From Pseudomonas benzenivorans (lineage in GTDB: Bacteria; Pseudomonadota; Gammaproteobacteria; Pseudomonadales; Pseudomonadaceae), in assembly GCF_033547155.1 (NCBI RefSeq), contig NZ_CP137892.1, positions 930,001 to 994,000 on the forward strand: a DNA stretch of 64,000 nucleotides. Direction: 5' to 3'. The notes beneath the pieces are model-generated. The model had not been told where the DNA came from. It ran no database searches and saw nothing but the letters and a program-made list of their open reading frames with translations. A program made the position numbers and the translations under genes. This document shows positions 20,049 through 30,525 of the stretch, piece after piece. Each line of letters starts with the position of its first letter. The stretch's first letter is position 1.

Positions 20049-21776
20049 TCAGCGGCGCCGCGTCAGCAGCTGCAGCACCTCGTCGAACACCGCGTTGTCC
20101 AGGCTGCGCGACAGGTCCAGCTCCAGGCTGTGGCGGTAGTAGGCGCTCAGGTCCAGGCCGACGCCCAGGGCGAACAGCTCGATGCGGCCGTCCTGCTCGA
20201 TCTGCGCGGCCACCTGCTTGAGGTGCAGGTCGAGGATGTCCTGGGCGTTGGCCTGGAGGGTGGCGCTGTCCATCGGGCAGCCGTCGCTGACGACGATCAG
20301 CAGGCGCCGCCGTGCCTCGCGTTGCAGCAGGCGCTGGCGCGCCCAGAGCAGCGCCTCGCCGTCCATGCCCTCGCGGAACAGGTCGGACTTGAGCAGGGCG
20401 GCGATGCTCGGCCGGGCGCGCCGCCAGGTCGTCTCGGCATCCTTGTAGACCAGGTGGCTGAGTTCGTTGAGGCGTCCCGGATCGGCCGGCTGGCCGACGC
20501 CGCGCCAGCGCTTGAGGGGGCGGCCGCCGTTCCACTGGCCGGTGGTGAAGCCGAGGATCTCGCAGCGCGCGCCGGCCAGCTCCAGGGCGCGGGCGAGCGC
20601 ATCGGCGAGCAGGGCGATGGGCTCGATGTGGTTGCGCATGGAGCCGGAGTTGTCGATCAGCAGGCTGACCAGGCAATCGCTGTGCGGGCGCTGGCGCTCG
20701 TGGCGGAAGATCTCGCGCTGTTCGGGGCTGATGATCAGGCGGCTGAGACGGCCGCCGTCGATCTGCCCCTCGCGCTGGGCGAAGGCCCAGCCGTCGCGCC
20801 GGGGGGCGGCCAGCAGGGCGCCCAGGCGTCTGGCCAGGCGCGGCAGATTGAGGCCCTGGCCGGCCAGGCGCCGATCCAGGCGCTGACGCAGCTCCTGCAA
20901 GAGTTCCTGGCGCACCAGGCTGGCGGCGTTGCGCTCGCTGTCGTAGTCGCGGCAGAACACCCGGTAGACGAAGTCGCCCTCGGCCCCGCGCGGACTGCCC
21001 TCGCCGGCGCCGCTGGCGGGGCCGTCGCCCTCGCCCTGCTGCGCGACGTCCAGCAGCAGGGCGAACGCCAGGTGGGTCTTCTCGGCGATCTCCGAGACCT
21101 TGCGTTCGTCGTTGCCGAGCAGTTCGGCATCCAGCTGCTCGATCAGTTCCTGCACCTTGGCGGCGATTGTCAGGGCCTGTTCGGCGAACGCCGCCTGGTC
21201 GAAACGATGGCGGCGCAGCAGGCCGAAGCTGGCGCCGAAGTGGCCGAGCAGGCTCAGCCGCGGCGCCTCGATGAGCATCTCCGTCTGTGCGCCGGCGCGC
21301 CCGCCACACAGCAGCATCCAGCTCATCTGCGCCAGGCTGAAGAGCAGCAGGCCGACATGGCCTTCGGTCTGCCCGGAATCGAGAAACTGCTGGCTCCACT
21401 GCTCGAAGCGCCGCAGCAGGTTGCGCCGGACCCCGGGATGCTGGTCGGCCACCAGCGACTCCACGCGCAGCTGCTCGAGCAACTCGAACACCAGGCGGGC
21501 GATCGGCTGCGCCGGCAGCGTCTGGCGAACCAGCGCCGCATCGCTGTGGCGCAGACGCAGCGCCAGGCTGTCGGCGACCCCGCGGTAGGCGGTGAAGTCG
21601 TCGCGTTCGGGGTCCGGGTGCAGGTGTGGGGCGCGCACCGGAACGGGCCGTCCGGCCACCTCCAGACGCCCGCCGCGGTAGCGCAGGCGCGCCTCGCCGG
21701 ACAGCGCGCGCAGGCTCGCCGCGCAGAGTTCCTCGAGCTGTTGCTGGCGTTTCTCGCGGCGTGGCGACGGCTCCAT
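20049..21776 (-). CDS. cobT: Cobaltochelatase CobT subunit / VWA-domain protein
   Basis: 575-residue protein resembling CobT, the VWA-domain partner of the AAA+ CobS in the aerobic, ATP-dependent cobaltochelatase that inserts cobalt into hydrogenobyrinate diamide. The C-terminal VWA domain has an intact MIDAS motif DNSGS at residues 375-379 and later SDGCPMDS. The N-terminal region is helical; a Gly/Glu-rich linker (about residues 245-265) replaces the long acidic linker of CobT. The start is the ATG at 21776 (MEPSPRREKRQQQ), 20 nt after the cobS stop. The large CobN subunit is not in the window, so a related chaperone pair for another protein cannot be excluded. Confidence 0.82.
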   Translation of the reverse strand: MEPSPRREKRQQQLEELCAASLRALSGEARLRYRGGRLEVAGRPVPVRAPHLHPDPERDDFTAYRGVADSLALRLRHSDAALVRQTLPAQPIARLVFELLEQLRVESLVADQHPGVRRNLLRRFEQWSQQFLDSGQTEGHVGLLLFSLAQMSWMLLCGGRAGAQTEMLIEAPRLSLLGHFGASFGLLRRHRFDQAAFAEQALTIAAKVQELIEQLDAELLGNDERKVSEIAEKTHLAFALLLDVAQQGEGDGPASGAGEGSPRGAEGDFVYRVFCRDYDSERNAASLVRQELLQELRQRLDRRLAGQGLNLPRLARRLGALLAAPRRDGWAFAQREGQIDGGRLSRLIISPEQREIFRHERQRPHSDCLVSLLIDNSGSMRNHIEPIALLADALARALELAGARCEILGFTTGQWNGGRPLKRWRGVGQPADPGRLNELSHLVYKDAETTWRRARPSIAALLKSDLFREGMDGEALLWARQRLLQREARRRLLIVVSDGCPMDSATLQANAQDILDLHLKQVAAQIEQDGRIELFALGVGLDLSAYYRHSLELDLSRSLDNAVFDEVLQLLTRRR

Positions 21777-21796
21777 GGGCGTTATCCCGGGGCCGC

Positions 21797-22777
21797 TCAC
21801 GCCAGCGCCAGGCGTGGCAGCGCCGACTCTGCGAGTTCCTGGTCGAAGCAGCGTTGGTAGTACTCGGCGACCAGCGGCCGTTCGGCCTCGTCGCACTTGT
21901 TGAGGAACGACAGGCGGAAGGCCAGCGCCGGGTCGGCGAAGATTTCCGTGTTCTCCGCCCAGGCGATCACGCAGCGCGGCGACATCAGGGTGGACAGGTC
22001 GCCGCAGGCGAAACCCTGGCGCGTCAGGGTCGCCACCGCCACCATCGACTCCAGCAGCGCCTCGCCGTACCGGGCGGTCAGTTGCGGCACCCGCCCGGCG
22101 ACTATCGCCACCTCCTCGGCCAGGGGTAGGTAGTTGAGGCTGGCGACTATGTTCCAGCGGTCCAGCTGCGCCTGGTTGAGCACCTGGGTGCCGTGGTAGA
22201 GGCCGTTGAGGTTGCCCAGGCCGACGGTGTTGGCGGTGGCGAACAGGCGGAAATAGGGGTGCGGATGGATCAGCTGGTTCTGCTCGAGCAGGTTGAGCTG
22301 GCCGCCCTGCTCGAGGATGCGCTGGATCACGAACATCACATCCGGGCGGCCGGCGTCGTATTCGTCGAAGATCAGCGCCATGGGCCGGCGCAGCGCCCAG
22401 GGCAGGATGCCCTCCTGGAACTCGGTGACCTGCTTGCCGTCGCGCAGGATGATGCCGTCCTTGCCGATCAAGTCCAGGCGGCCGATATGGCCGTCCAGGT
22501 TGACCCGTACGCAGGGCCAGTTCAGCCGGGCCGCGACCTGCTCGATATGGGTCGACTTGCCGGTGCCGTGCAGGCCCTGGAGCAACACCCGGCGATTGCG
22601 GGTGAAGCCGGCGAGGATGGCCAGGGTCACTTCCGGGTTGAAGCGGTAGGCCGGGTCGATCTCCGGCACCTGTTGGTCGCTCTTGGTGAACACCGGCACG
22701 CGCAGGCTGGAGTCGATGCCGAAGAGTTCCCGGGCACTGACCAGGCGGCTGGCGGATTCAAGGGTCAAGTCGGTCAT
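21797..22777 (-). CDS. cobS: Cobaltochelatase CobS subunit (AAA+ ATPase)
   Basis: 326-residue MoxR-type AAA+ ATPase very similar to CobS: Walker A GLHGTGKS at 68-75, Walker B ALIFDEYDAG at about 134-143, sensor-like RLFATANTVG and the NQAQLDRWN arginine region. The stretches LNWPCVRVNLDGHI and KQVTEFQEGILPWAL are nearly diagnostic of CobS. It should form a hexamer working with CobT to drive cobalt insertion by CobN. The start at 22777 (MTDLTLESASRLV) is preceded by GAGG. It is the first gene of the cobS-cobT pair. Confidence 0.92.
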   Translation of the reverse strand: MTDLTLESASRLVSARELFGIDSSLRVPVFTKSDQQVPEIDPAYRFNPEVTLAILAGFTRNRRVLLQGLHGTGKSTHIEQVAARLNWPCVRVNLDGHIGRLDLIGKDGIILRDGKQVTEFQEGILPWALRRPMALIFDEYDAGRPDVMFVIQRILEQGGQLNLLEQNQLIHPHPYFRLFATANTVGLGNLNGLYHGTQVLNQAQLDRWNIVASLNYLPLAEEVAIVAGRVPQLTARYGEALLESMVAVATLTRQGFACGDLSTLMSPRCVIAWAENTEIFADPALAFRLSFLNKCDEAERPLVAEYYQRCFDQELAESALPRLALA

Positions 22778-22988
22778 GGGGGCGCCTCGGGGCCGGTGAT
22801 TTCCCGTCGATTCTAGGGCGCGTCCGGCGGCGGGTGAGGGGCCAGTTGCCCGCGGCCGATGCGGCCAGGGCGGGCCTGGCGCCAAGTCGGGCGGGCGACT
22901 GGCTCTATCGCCACGGACCGCGGCGGCTAAGGATGGCGCCAGATGCCAAGCCCGCCCGCCACTGCGGAATAACCGAGAGGTCGACTCA

Positions 22989-23240
22989 ATGCCTGCAGAT
23001 ACCCTGACCATCAACCTGGACCCCGAACTCGGCGCGCTGTTCCGCCGCTACCAGGCGCACACCCGGACCACTGCCGAGCACTACATCGGCGAGCTGCTGG
23101 CCAAGACCCGGCCTACCTTGCAGGCCATGGTCGAGGCGCTGGACGAGGCCGATGGCGATGCCCAGGCCCTGGGCCGGCTATTCGGCAGCAAGATGGCGCA
23201 GTTGATGCAGGCGCAGCAGGCGGTTCAGGCCGAGGCTTGA
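22989..23240 (+). CDS. Small protein with ribbon-helix-helix-like N terminus
   Basis: 83-residue protein beginning TLTINLDPELGALFRRYQ, a beta strand followed by helices that resembles CopG/Arc-type ribbon-helix-helix DNA-binding proteins. The rest is helical and rich in Ala, Gln and Met. GAGAGG lies 8-13 nt before the ATG. It is divergent from cobS, and its 3' end overlaps the convergent DUF3461 gene by 16 bp. No toxin-like partner is next to it. The role is unknown; it could be a small transcriptional regulator. Confidence 0.65.
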   Translation: MPADTLTINLDPELGALFRRYQAHTRTTAEHYIGELLAKTRPTLQAMVEALDEADGDAQALGRLFGSKMAQLMQAQQAVQAEA

Positions 23241-23635
23241 GGGCCGAGACGCTCGACCTGCTCGCGGATTTCCGCGAGCTTGGCGGCGACCACTTTTTCC
23301 AGATGGCTCAGGTCCCGCAGCAGTGCGTCCTTGGCCGCCAGCGGCTGGTTGTCGCAGTCGCTGCCGGTCAGCTGGCGCAGCTCCTGCAAGGCCTGCTGCA
23401 GCACCGGGCTGCAGTCGAGCAGGTCCTTCCAGGCCTGACTGTGGCGGCTCTGTCCGGGAATGGCCTGGCGCGGGCGGGCGAAGGTGAACTTCTGGCTGTG
23501 CGGGCGCAGCGAGGTCAGGGGACGCAGGTAGTAGACCTTGAGGACGTCGCGGTCGTGCTCGCGGCGCAGGCTGAAGCGGGAGATGAGTTCGAAGGAGCTG
23601 ATGCCCATTTCCTTCAGGGTGCTGTAGTCGGTCAT
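23225..23635 (-). CDS. DUF3461 family protein
   Basis: 136-residue conserved protein of unknown function. The N terminus (YSTLKEMGISSFELISRFSLR... DVLKVYYLRP) matches the DUF3461 family found mainly in Pseudomonas and relatives. The C-terminal 50 residues are a probable coiled coil (LLRDLSHLEKVVAAKLAEIREQV). No membrane or signal segments. It overlaps the convergent small gene by 16 bp at the 3' ends. Confidence 0.75.
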   Translation of the reverse strand: MTDYSTLKEMGISSFELISRFSLRREHDRDVLKVYYLRPLTSLRPHSQKFTFARPRQAIPGQSRHSQAWKDLLDCSPVLQQALQELRQLTGSDCDNQPLAAKDALLRDLSHLEKVVAAKLAEIREQVERLGPQASA

Positions 23636-25943
<2,308 letters not shown>

Positions 25944-25979
25944 GCAACGGGTCAAGAACTGCTGAAAAAAGTGAACGGA

Positions 25980-26004
25980 ACGGGCCTTCGGGCCCGTCTT
26001 TTTT
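25980..26004 (+). terminator. Rho-independent terminator of thiC
   Basis: ACGGGCC / GGCCCGT arms closing a TTCG tetraloop, followed by CTTTTTT. Confidence 0.93.
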
Positions 26005-26464
26005 CTGCGCTGGCCGCCTGACTGACGTGACTTGGCGCGACCGAGCATGAACTGCAAAACGGCAAGCCCGATGACTGGAGGCTCTACTGGCGCCCCAAGC
26101 ATGAGCAGGGCGATGTGCCGGCGGTGATCGACCCGAGTTCCGGGCAGTCTCGGTGTGCCGGCAAGCCGGGCATGATCGGCCCCTCTCGAGGGGCCTAACG
26201 GCCTACAGGTTGTCGCTCACCGTCCGCATCATTGAAGACGATCGTCGTCCTCCGGCCCATCGGCAACCGCCATGCCGACAACATTCACTCCAAGAGTGGC
26301 TTGCGATTGCCGCAGGCCGGGAAGAACTTTTGTGTCGTCGCGGCCATGGGCTGCGAGGTGTTTATGGGGGCGGTGATTTCCACTCGTGGCAGGGACGCGT
26401 TCACAACTACGACTGGCTGGGCATGCCGGCTTCGACTGCGTTGCGCATCGCCACGGCCATGCGC
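26005..26464. other. Orphan region, possible decayed gene fragments
   Basis: 460 bp without a supportable gene, and visibly lower in GC than its neighbours around 26210-26400. One plus-strand open stretch from about 26030 to 26200 translates to protein-like sequence (NGKPDDWRLYWRPKHEQGD) but has no start signal and stops soon. Short protein-like pieces also occur on the minus strand. A palindrome GGCCCCT / AGGGGCC lies near 26178-26196. This looks like eroded remnants or an unrecognised small element. Confidence 0.35.
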
Positions 26465-27031
26465 CTAGCCGTTAGCGATATTCAGCCACATCGCCAGGTA
26501 ATCGAAGAACAGGCAATACAGGGCGATGGGCAGCGGCAGGCCGAGCAGGGTGCCGAGCAGGTAGTGGCGAAAGCGCACGCCGGACAGGGCGAGGCTGTAG
26601 TTCAGTGCCGGCACGGTCTGGAACAGCATGCGCAGGGTGACGATGCTGGCCAGCGGGTGACGGTCGAGGCCGGCCAGCAGGCGTCTGGCCAGGCGACTGT
26701 CCAGTTCGCGCAGGGCGTTGCCGCCCAGATAGCGGATGGTGAAGAAGGTGAAGATGCAGGAGAGGCAGGCGGCCAGGTAGGTGGCCAGGCCGCCGTACAG
26801 GCGGCCCAGGGCCAGCACCGCGGCGGCGAGGAACAGCCAGCCGGGAATCTGGATCAGGTTGCCCAGGGCGAACAGCAGGACGAACAGCAGCAGGCCGGCG
26901 ACCGGGTGCATCAGGATCAGGTCCTGCAGCCACTCCAGGCTGAACTGGGCACGAATGCCGAGCAGTTCGAACAGCAGGAACAGCGCCAGCAGGAACAGGA
27001 TCACCAGCAGCAGGCGGCGGGAGCTGCGCAT
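26465..27031 (-). CDS. TVP38/TMEM64 (VTT-domain) membrane protein
   Basis: 188-residue membrane protein with the VTT/SNARE-associated domain shared by TVP38/TMEM64 and DedA proteins, thought to act in lipid scrambling or ion-coupled transport. Around five hydrophobic segments; the re-entrant motif region FALGNLIQIPGWLFLAAAVLALG and the conserved LRMLFQTVPALNYSLAL are characteristic. It lies 13 nt downstream of the small wHTH gene on the same strand, so the two may be co-transcribed. The substrate is unknown. Confidence 0.82.
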   Translation of the reverse strand: MRSSRRLLLVILFLLALFLLFELLGIRAQFSLEWLQDLILMHPVAGLLLFVLLFALGNLIQIPGWLFLAAAVLALGRLYGGLATYLAACLSCIFTFFTIRYLGGNALRELDSRLARRLLAGLDRHPLASIVTLRMLFQTVPALNYSLALSGVRFRHYLLGTLLGLPLPIALYCLFFDYLAMWLNIANG

Positions 27032-27044
27032 CGAGGCCTCCGCT

Positions 27045-27341
27045 TCAGGGGTAGCCCAGTATGGCCTTGATCCGCGACTGGTGGCGGGCGATCCAGGCCG
27101 GGTCGATGGCGCCCCAGTCGCGGATTTCGTAGTGCCCGGCGTTGTTGCGCTCGCCCGGCTGCTGGACGAAGGCGCAGTCGATGTCCAGGTCGGCCAGGGC
27201 GGCCAGGGTGTCCTGGGCGGTGCGCCGCGGCATGCCGGTGGCGGCCATCAGCGCCGGCACGCTGCGGGCGGCGCCACTGTCGATCAGCCAGGCCACATAG
27301 AGGCGGCGGTAGAAGCTGGTCTTGGTCTTGCTCACGTCCAT
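27045..27341 (-). CDS. Small winged-helix DNA-binding protein
   Basis: 98-residue cytosolic protein. The N-terminal half has a helix-turn-helix pattern (SVPALMAATGMPRRTAQDTLAAL), with the recognition-helix arginines expected of a winged helix, and the C terminus is rich in Trp, Arg and His. It resembles conserved Pseudomonas wHTH proteins of unknown target. AGGAG lies about 10 nt before the ATG. Upstream on the same strand is nhaD, with a hairpin between; downstream is the TVP38-type gene. Confidence 0.7.
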   Translation of the reverse strand: MDVSKTKTSFYRRLYVAWLIDSGAARSVPALMAATGMPRRTAQDTLAALADLDIDCAFVQQPGERNNAGHYEIRDWGAIDPAWIARHQSRIKAILGYP

Positions 27342-27366
27342 CCCGTCGTGCTCCTGCTGTCAGGGG

Positions 27367-27390
27367 GCGCTGCGCCCTGCGGCGCAGCGC
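27367..27390. terminator. Hairpin after nhaD
   Basis: Perfect 10-bp stem GCGCTGCGCC / GGCGCAGCGC with a 4-nt loop, 10 nt past the nhaD stop. No U-run follows on the minus strand, so it may only attenuate read-through into the wHTH gene. Confidence 0.5.
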
Positions 27391-27399
27391 AAACCGGCC

Positions 27400-28776
27400 T
27401 CAGCCCAGGCTGACGATGCCGATATAGGTGGCTGCGCCGGCCATGTAGCCGATGAAGGCCAGCCAGCTGATCTTCTTCAGGTACCAGACGAAGTTGATCT
27501 TTTCCATGCCCATGGCCGCCACGCCGGCGGCCGAGCCGATGATCAGGCAGCTGCCGCCGGTGCCGGCGCAGTAGGCGAGCATTTCCCAGAAGGTGCCATC
27601 GACCTGGAAGTTGCTCAGCCATCCGGCTTCGCTGGTGGCGACGGCCAGTTCCGCGGGGCTGATCAGTGGGTACATCTTCATGGCGCCGGCCACCAGTGGC
27701 ACGTTGTCCACCACCGCCGAGAGCAGGCCGATGGCGATGTTGATCGCGTAGATGTCGCCGAAGCCTTCGCGCAGCAGCAGCGCGACCTGGGTCAGGTGGC
27801 CGGCGCTGGCCAGGCTGGAGACCGCCAGCAGGATGCCGAGGAAGAACAGCACGCTGGTGGTGTCGATGCGGCGCAACACGCCGACCACCGAGAGCGGGTG
27901 CTTGTCCTCGTCGTTCTTGCCGCGGTGGATCACCTCGGTGACAACCCAGAGCACGCCCAGGCCGAGGAGGATGCCCATGTAGGGCGGCAGGTGGGTGACG
28001 GTCTTGAAGATCGGCACGAACACCAGGGCGGCGATGCCGAGGATGAACACCAGGTTGCGCTCGAACGGGGTGGTCGGGTCGCGGCGTTCTTCCTCCAGTA
28101 CCGTCAGCTGCGGGCGGTGGATCTCGCCCTTCATGGTGAAGGTGAGGATCAGCAGCGGCACCAGCAGGCACACCAGGCTCGGCACGATCAGCTTGACCAC
28201 GATGCCGCTGGCGGTGATCTGGTTGCCGATCCACAGCATGGTGGTGGTGACGTCACCGATCGGCGACCAGGCTCCGCCGGCGTTGGCGGCGATCACCACG
28301 ATGCCGGCGTAGAACCAGCGTTCCTTCTGCTCGGCCACCAGCTTGCGCAGCAGCGAGACCATGACGATGGTGGTGGTCAGGTTGTCCAGGGCGGCGGAGA
28401 GGAAGAAGGTGATCAGCGCCACCATCCACAGCAGGGTCACGCGCTTGTTGGTGCGGATGCGGTCGGTGATGACCTTGAAGCCCTCGTGGGCGTCGATCAG
28501 CTCGACTATGGTCATGGCGCCCATGAGGAAGAACAGGATCTCGGAGATTTCGCCGAGATGGTGGCGCAGTTCCTCGACCACGTGCTGGCCGTTGTCCGCC
28601 GCCCCCGAGGTGCCGTGGCCGATCAGCGGCAGGATGGCATCGGCGCCGAGCACCAGAAGCGTCCAGCAGAGCACCGCGGTGAGGATGGCCGAGGCGGCCT
28701 TGTCGATCTTCAGCGGGTGTTCGAGGGCGATACAGAGGTAACCGAGGACGAAAATCAACGCCATTAACGCATACAT
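27400..28776 (-). CDS. nhaD: Na+/H+ antiporter NhaD
   Basis: 458-residue sodium/proton antiporter of the NhaD family (ion transporter superfamily), about 12 transmembrane segments. Family-typical stretches are FFLMGAMTIVELIDAHEGF, LSAALDNLTTTIVMVSLL with the conserved Asp-Asn pair, ANAGGAWSPIGDVTTTMLW and the C-terminal LLSAVVDNVPLVAGAM. It exports Na+ or Li+ at high pH and salt. It is transcribed toward the wHTH gene; upstream, 225 nt away, nhaC on the same strand encodes a second antiporter. Confidence 0.93.
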   Translation of the reverse strand: MYALMALIFVLGYLCIALEHPLKIDKAASAILTAVLCWTLLVLGADAILPLIGHGTSGAADNGQHVVEELRHHLGEISEILFFLMGAMTIVELIDAHEGFKVITDRIRTNKRVTLLWMVALITFFLSAALDNLTTTIVMVSLLRKLVAEQKERWFYAGIVVIAANAGGAWSPIGDVTTTMLWIGNQITASGIVVKLIVPSLVCLLVPLLILTFTMKGEIHRPQLTVLEEERRDPTTPFERNLVFILGIAALVFVPIFKTVTHLPPYMGILLGLGVLWVVTEVIHRGKNDEDKHPLSVVGVLRRIDTTSVLFFLGILLAVSSLASAGHLTQVALLLREGFGDIYAINIAIGLLSAVVDNVPLVAGAMKMYPLISPAELAVATSEAGWLSNFQVDGTFWEMLAYCAGTGGSCLIIGSAAGVAAMGMEKINFVWYLKKISWLAFIGYMAGAATYIGIVSLG

Positions 28777-28957
28777 GATCAGAATTCCAGTTCAGGGCTT
28801 TTCTTATTGGGAGTGCTTTTTCCGGGCGGAAAAGTGCCAGAGGCTCTTGATGCGCCGGAGAAGATGCCTGATTTGGCCGGGAATTGGGAGGGCAATTACG
28901 GGCTAAAGCTGCTTTCGCTCGCTCTTTCTAGACGAATTCTGACTTGCGAGTCCGCAT

Positions 28958-28993
28958 GCAGCCCCCGTGGCGTGCGGGTTTTCCGGGGGCTGC
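28958..28993. terminator. Stem-loop between nhaC and nhaD
   Basis: 10-bp arms GCAGCCCCCG / CGGGGGCTGC around a 16-nt loop, 8 nt past the nhaC stop. No minus-strand U-run. Possible terminator or processing site between the two antiporter genes. Confidence 0.5.
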
Positions 28994-29001
28994 GCAGGCG
29001 A

Positions 29002-30453
29002 TCAGGCGCCGGCAGCCTGCGCCTCGCCGGAGAGTGGTTGCGGCGGCGCGATGAAGGCCAGGCTCAGGGCCAGCAGCGGCATGATCAGGTTGAAGAAGCA
29101 GAAGGGCAGGTAGCTGAGGGTCGCCACCCCGAGCGTCGCCGCCATATAGGCGCCGCAGGTGTTCCAGGGGATTAGCACCGAGGTCAGGGTACCGCCGTCT
29201 TCCAGGGCCCGCGACAGGGTCACCGGGGCCAGGCCGCGCTTCTCGTACTCCGCCCGGTACATGCGCCCGGGCAGGACCAGGGCGATGTACTGGTCGGCGG
29301 TGATGACGTTGGTGCCGATGGTGGTGGTGATGGTACAGGCGATCAGGCTGCTGGTGCTCCTGGCCAGGTGCAGGGTGCTGTGCAGCAGGCGCTGCAGCAG
29401 GCCGAGGCGCTCCAGCACGCCGCCGAAGCACATGGCGCAGATGATCAGCCAGATGGTGGTGAGCATGCTGGCCATGCCGCCCTTGGACAGCAGGCCGTCC
29501 AGGGCCTCGTTGCCGCTGCTGGACTGGTAGCCGGCGAACAGTGCACTCCACACCGTCTTCAGCGGCGCCAGGGCGCCGGCGGCAGGGTCGGCCAGGCGGC
29601 TCATCACCTCCGGCTGGAACAGCAGCGCGAACAGCGCGCCGACCAGGGCGCCGAGAAACACCGAGGGGAAGGCCGCCCATTGGCGCACCGCCAGGAACAG
29701 CAGCAGGGCCACCGGCAGCAGCAGGTGCCAGCCCAGTTCGAACTGGCCTTCCAGCGCCTGCAGCACCGCGGCGATGCGCGCGGTGTCCTGCTCGCCGCCG
29801 GCCTGCTGGCCGAGGCCGAAGAACAGCGCCAGGGCCAGCAACAGGGCCGGCACCGAGGTGCGCGCCATCAGGCGGATATGGGCGAACAGCTCCGCGCCGG
29901 CTGCGGCCGGTGCCAGGTTGGTGGTGTCCGACAGGGGCGACAGCTTGTCGCCGAAATAGGCGCCGGAGATGATCGCCCCGGCGGTGATCGCCGGGTCCAG
30001 GCCGAGGCCGGCGGCGACCCCCATCAGGCCGATGCCGAGGGTCCCGGCCACCGTCCAGGAGCTGCCGATCGACAGGGCGGTGAGGGCGCAGATCAGGCAA
30101 CTGGTGGCGTAGAAATACTCGGCCGAGATCAGCTTGAGGCCGAGCCAGATCATGGTCGGCACGGTGCCGGCGAGAATCCAGGTGCCGATCAGGGCGCCGA
30201 CCGCCAGGAGGATCAGGTTGGCCTTCATCGCCATCTGGATGCCGGCGAGGATGCCGTCCTCGATCTGTGCCCAGCGCAGACCGTTCTTCAGGCCGACCAG
30301 GCCGGCGACGAAGGCGGCGCAGATCAGGGCGATCTGGTTCGGCCCGCTGGAGGAGGCGTCGCCATAGAGGTAGACGGACAGGCTCAGCAATACCACCAGC
30401 ACGCCAATCGGCAGCAGGGCATCGAGCAGGGAGGGGGAGCGTGGGGTGGTCAT
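29002..30453 (-). CDS. nhaC: Na+/H+ antiporter NhaC family
   Basis: 483-residue membrane protein of the NhaC family, about 11-12 helices. Typical features are ALSIGSSWTVAGTLGIGLMG, ISGAYFGDKLSPLSDTTNLAPA and TTIGTNVITADQYIALVLPGRM. Members exchange Na+/H+, and some transport malate/lactate together with Na+. It lies 72 bp downstream of valS, with the valS terminator ending only about 14 nt before its ATG. No clear Shine-Dalgarno sequence is visible before 30453, so the start or its translation level is uncertain. Confidence 0.88.
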   Translation of the reverse strand: MTTPRSPSLLDALLPIGVLVVLLSLSVYLYGDASSSGPNQIALICAAFVAGLVGLKNGLRWAQIEDGILAGIQMAMKANLILLAVGALIGTWILAGTVPTMIWLGLKLISAEYFYATSCLICALTALSIGSSWTVAGTLGIGLMGVAAGLGLDPAITAGAIISGAYFGDKLSPLSDTTNLAPAAAGAELFAHIRLMARTSVPALLLALALFFGLGQQAGGEQDTARIAAVLQALEGQFELGWHLLLPVALLLFLAVRQWAAFPSVFLGALVGALFALLFQPEVMSRLADPAAGALAPLKTVWSALFAGYQSSSGNEALDGLLSKGGMASMLTTIWLIICAMCFGGVLERLGLLQRLLHSTLHLARSTSSLIACTITTTIGTNVITADQYIALVLPGRMYRAEYEKRGLAPVTLSRALEDGGTLTSVLIPWNTCGAYMAATLGVATLSYLPFCFFNLIMPLLALSLAFIAPPQPLSGEAQAAGA

Positions 30454-30466
30454 GACGGGTACCGGT

Positions 30467-30509
30467 AAAAAGCACGGGGCCCGCGCCGGTGCTGGCAGCG
30501 GGCCCCGTG
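30467..30509 (-). terminator. Rho-independent terminator of valS
   Basis: Perfect 12-bp arms CACGGGGCCCGC / GCGGGCCCCGTG with a 13-nt loop, followed on the minus strand by CTTTTTA. It ends only about 14 nt before the nhaC ATG. Confidence 0.88.
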
Positions 30510-30525
30510 GGGTCTTGCGGAAGGG

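Noticed and set aside
26232..26468. 78-codon open frame in the orphan region
   Set aside because: No Shine-Dalgarno sequence, no recognisable family and odd composition; kept only as part of the orphan stretch.
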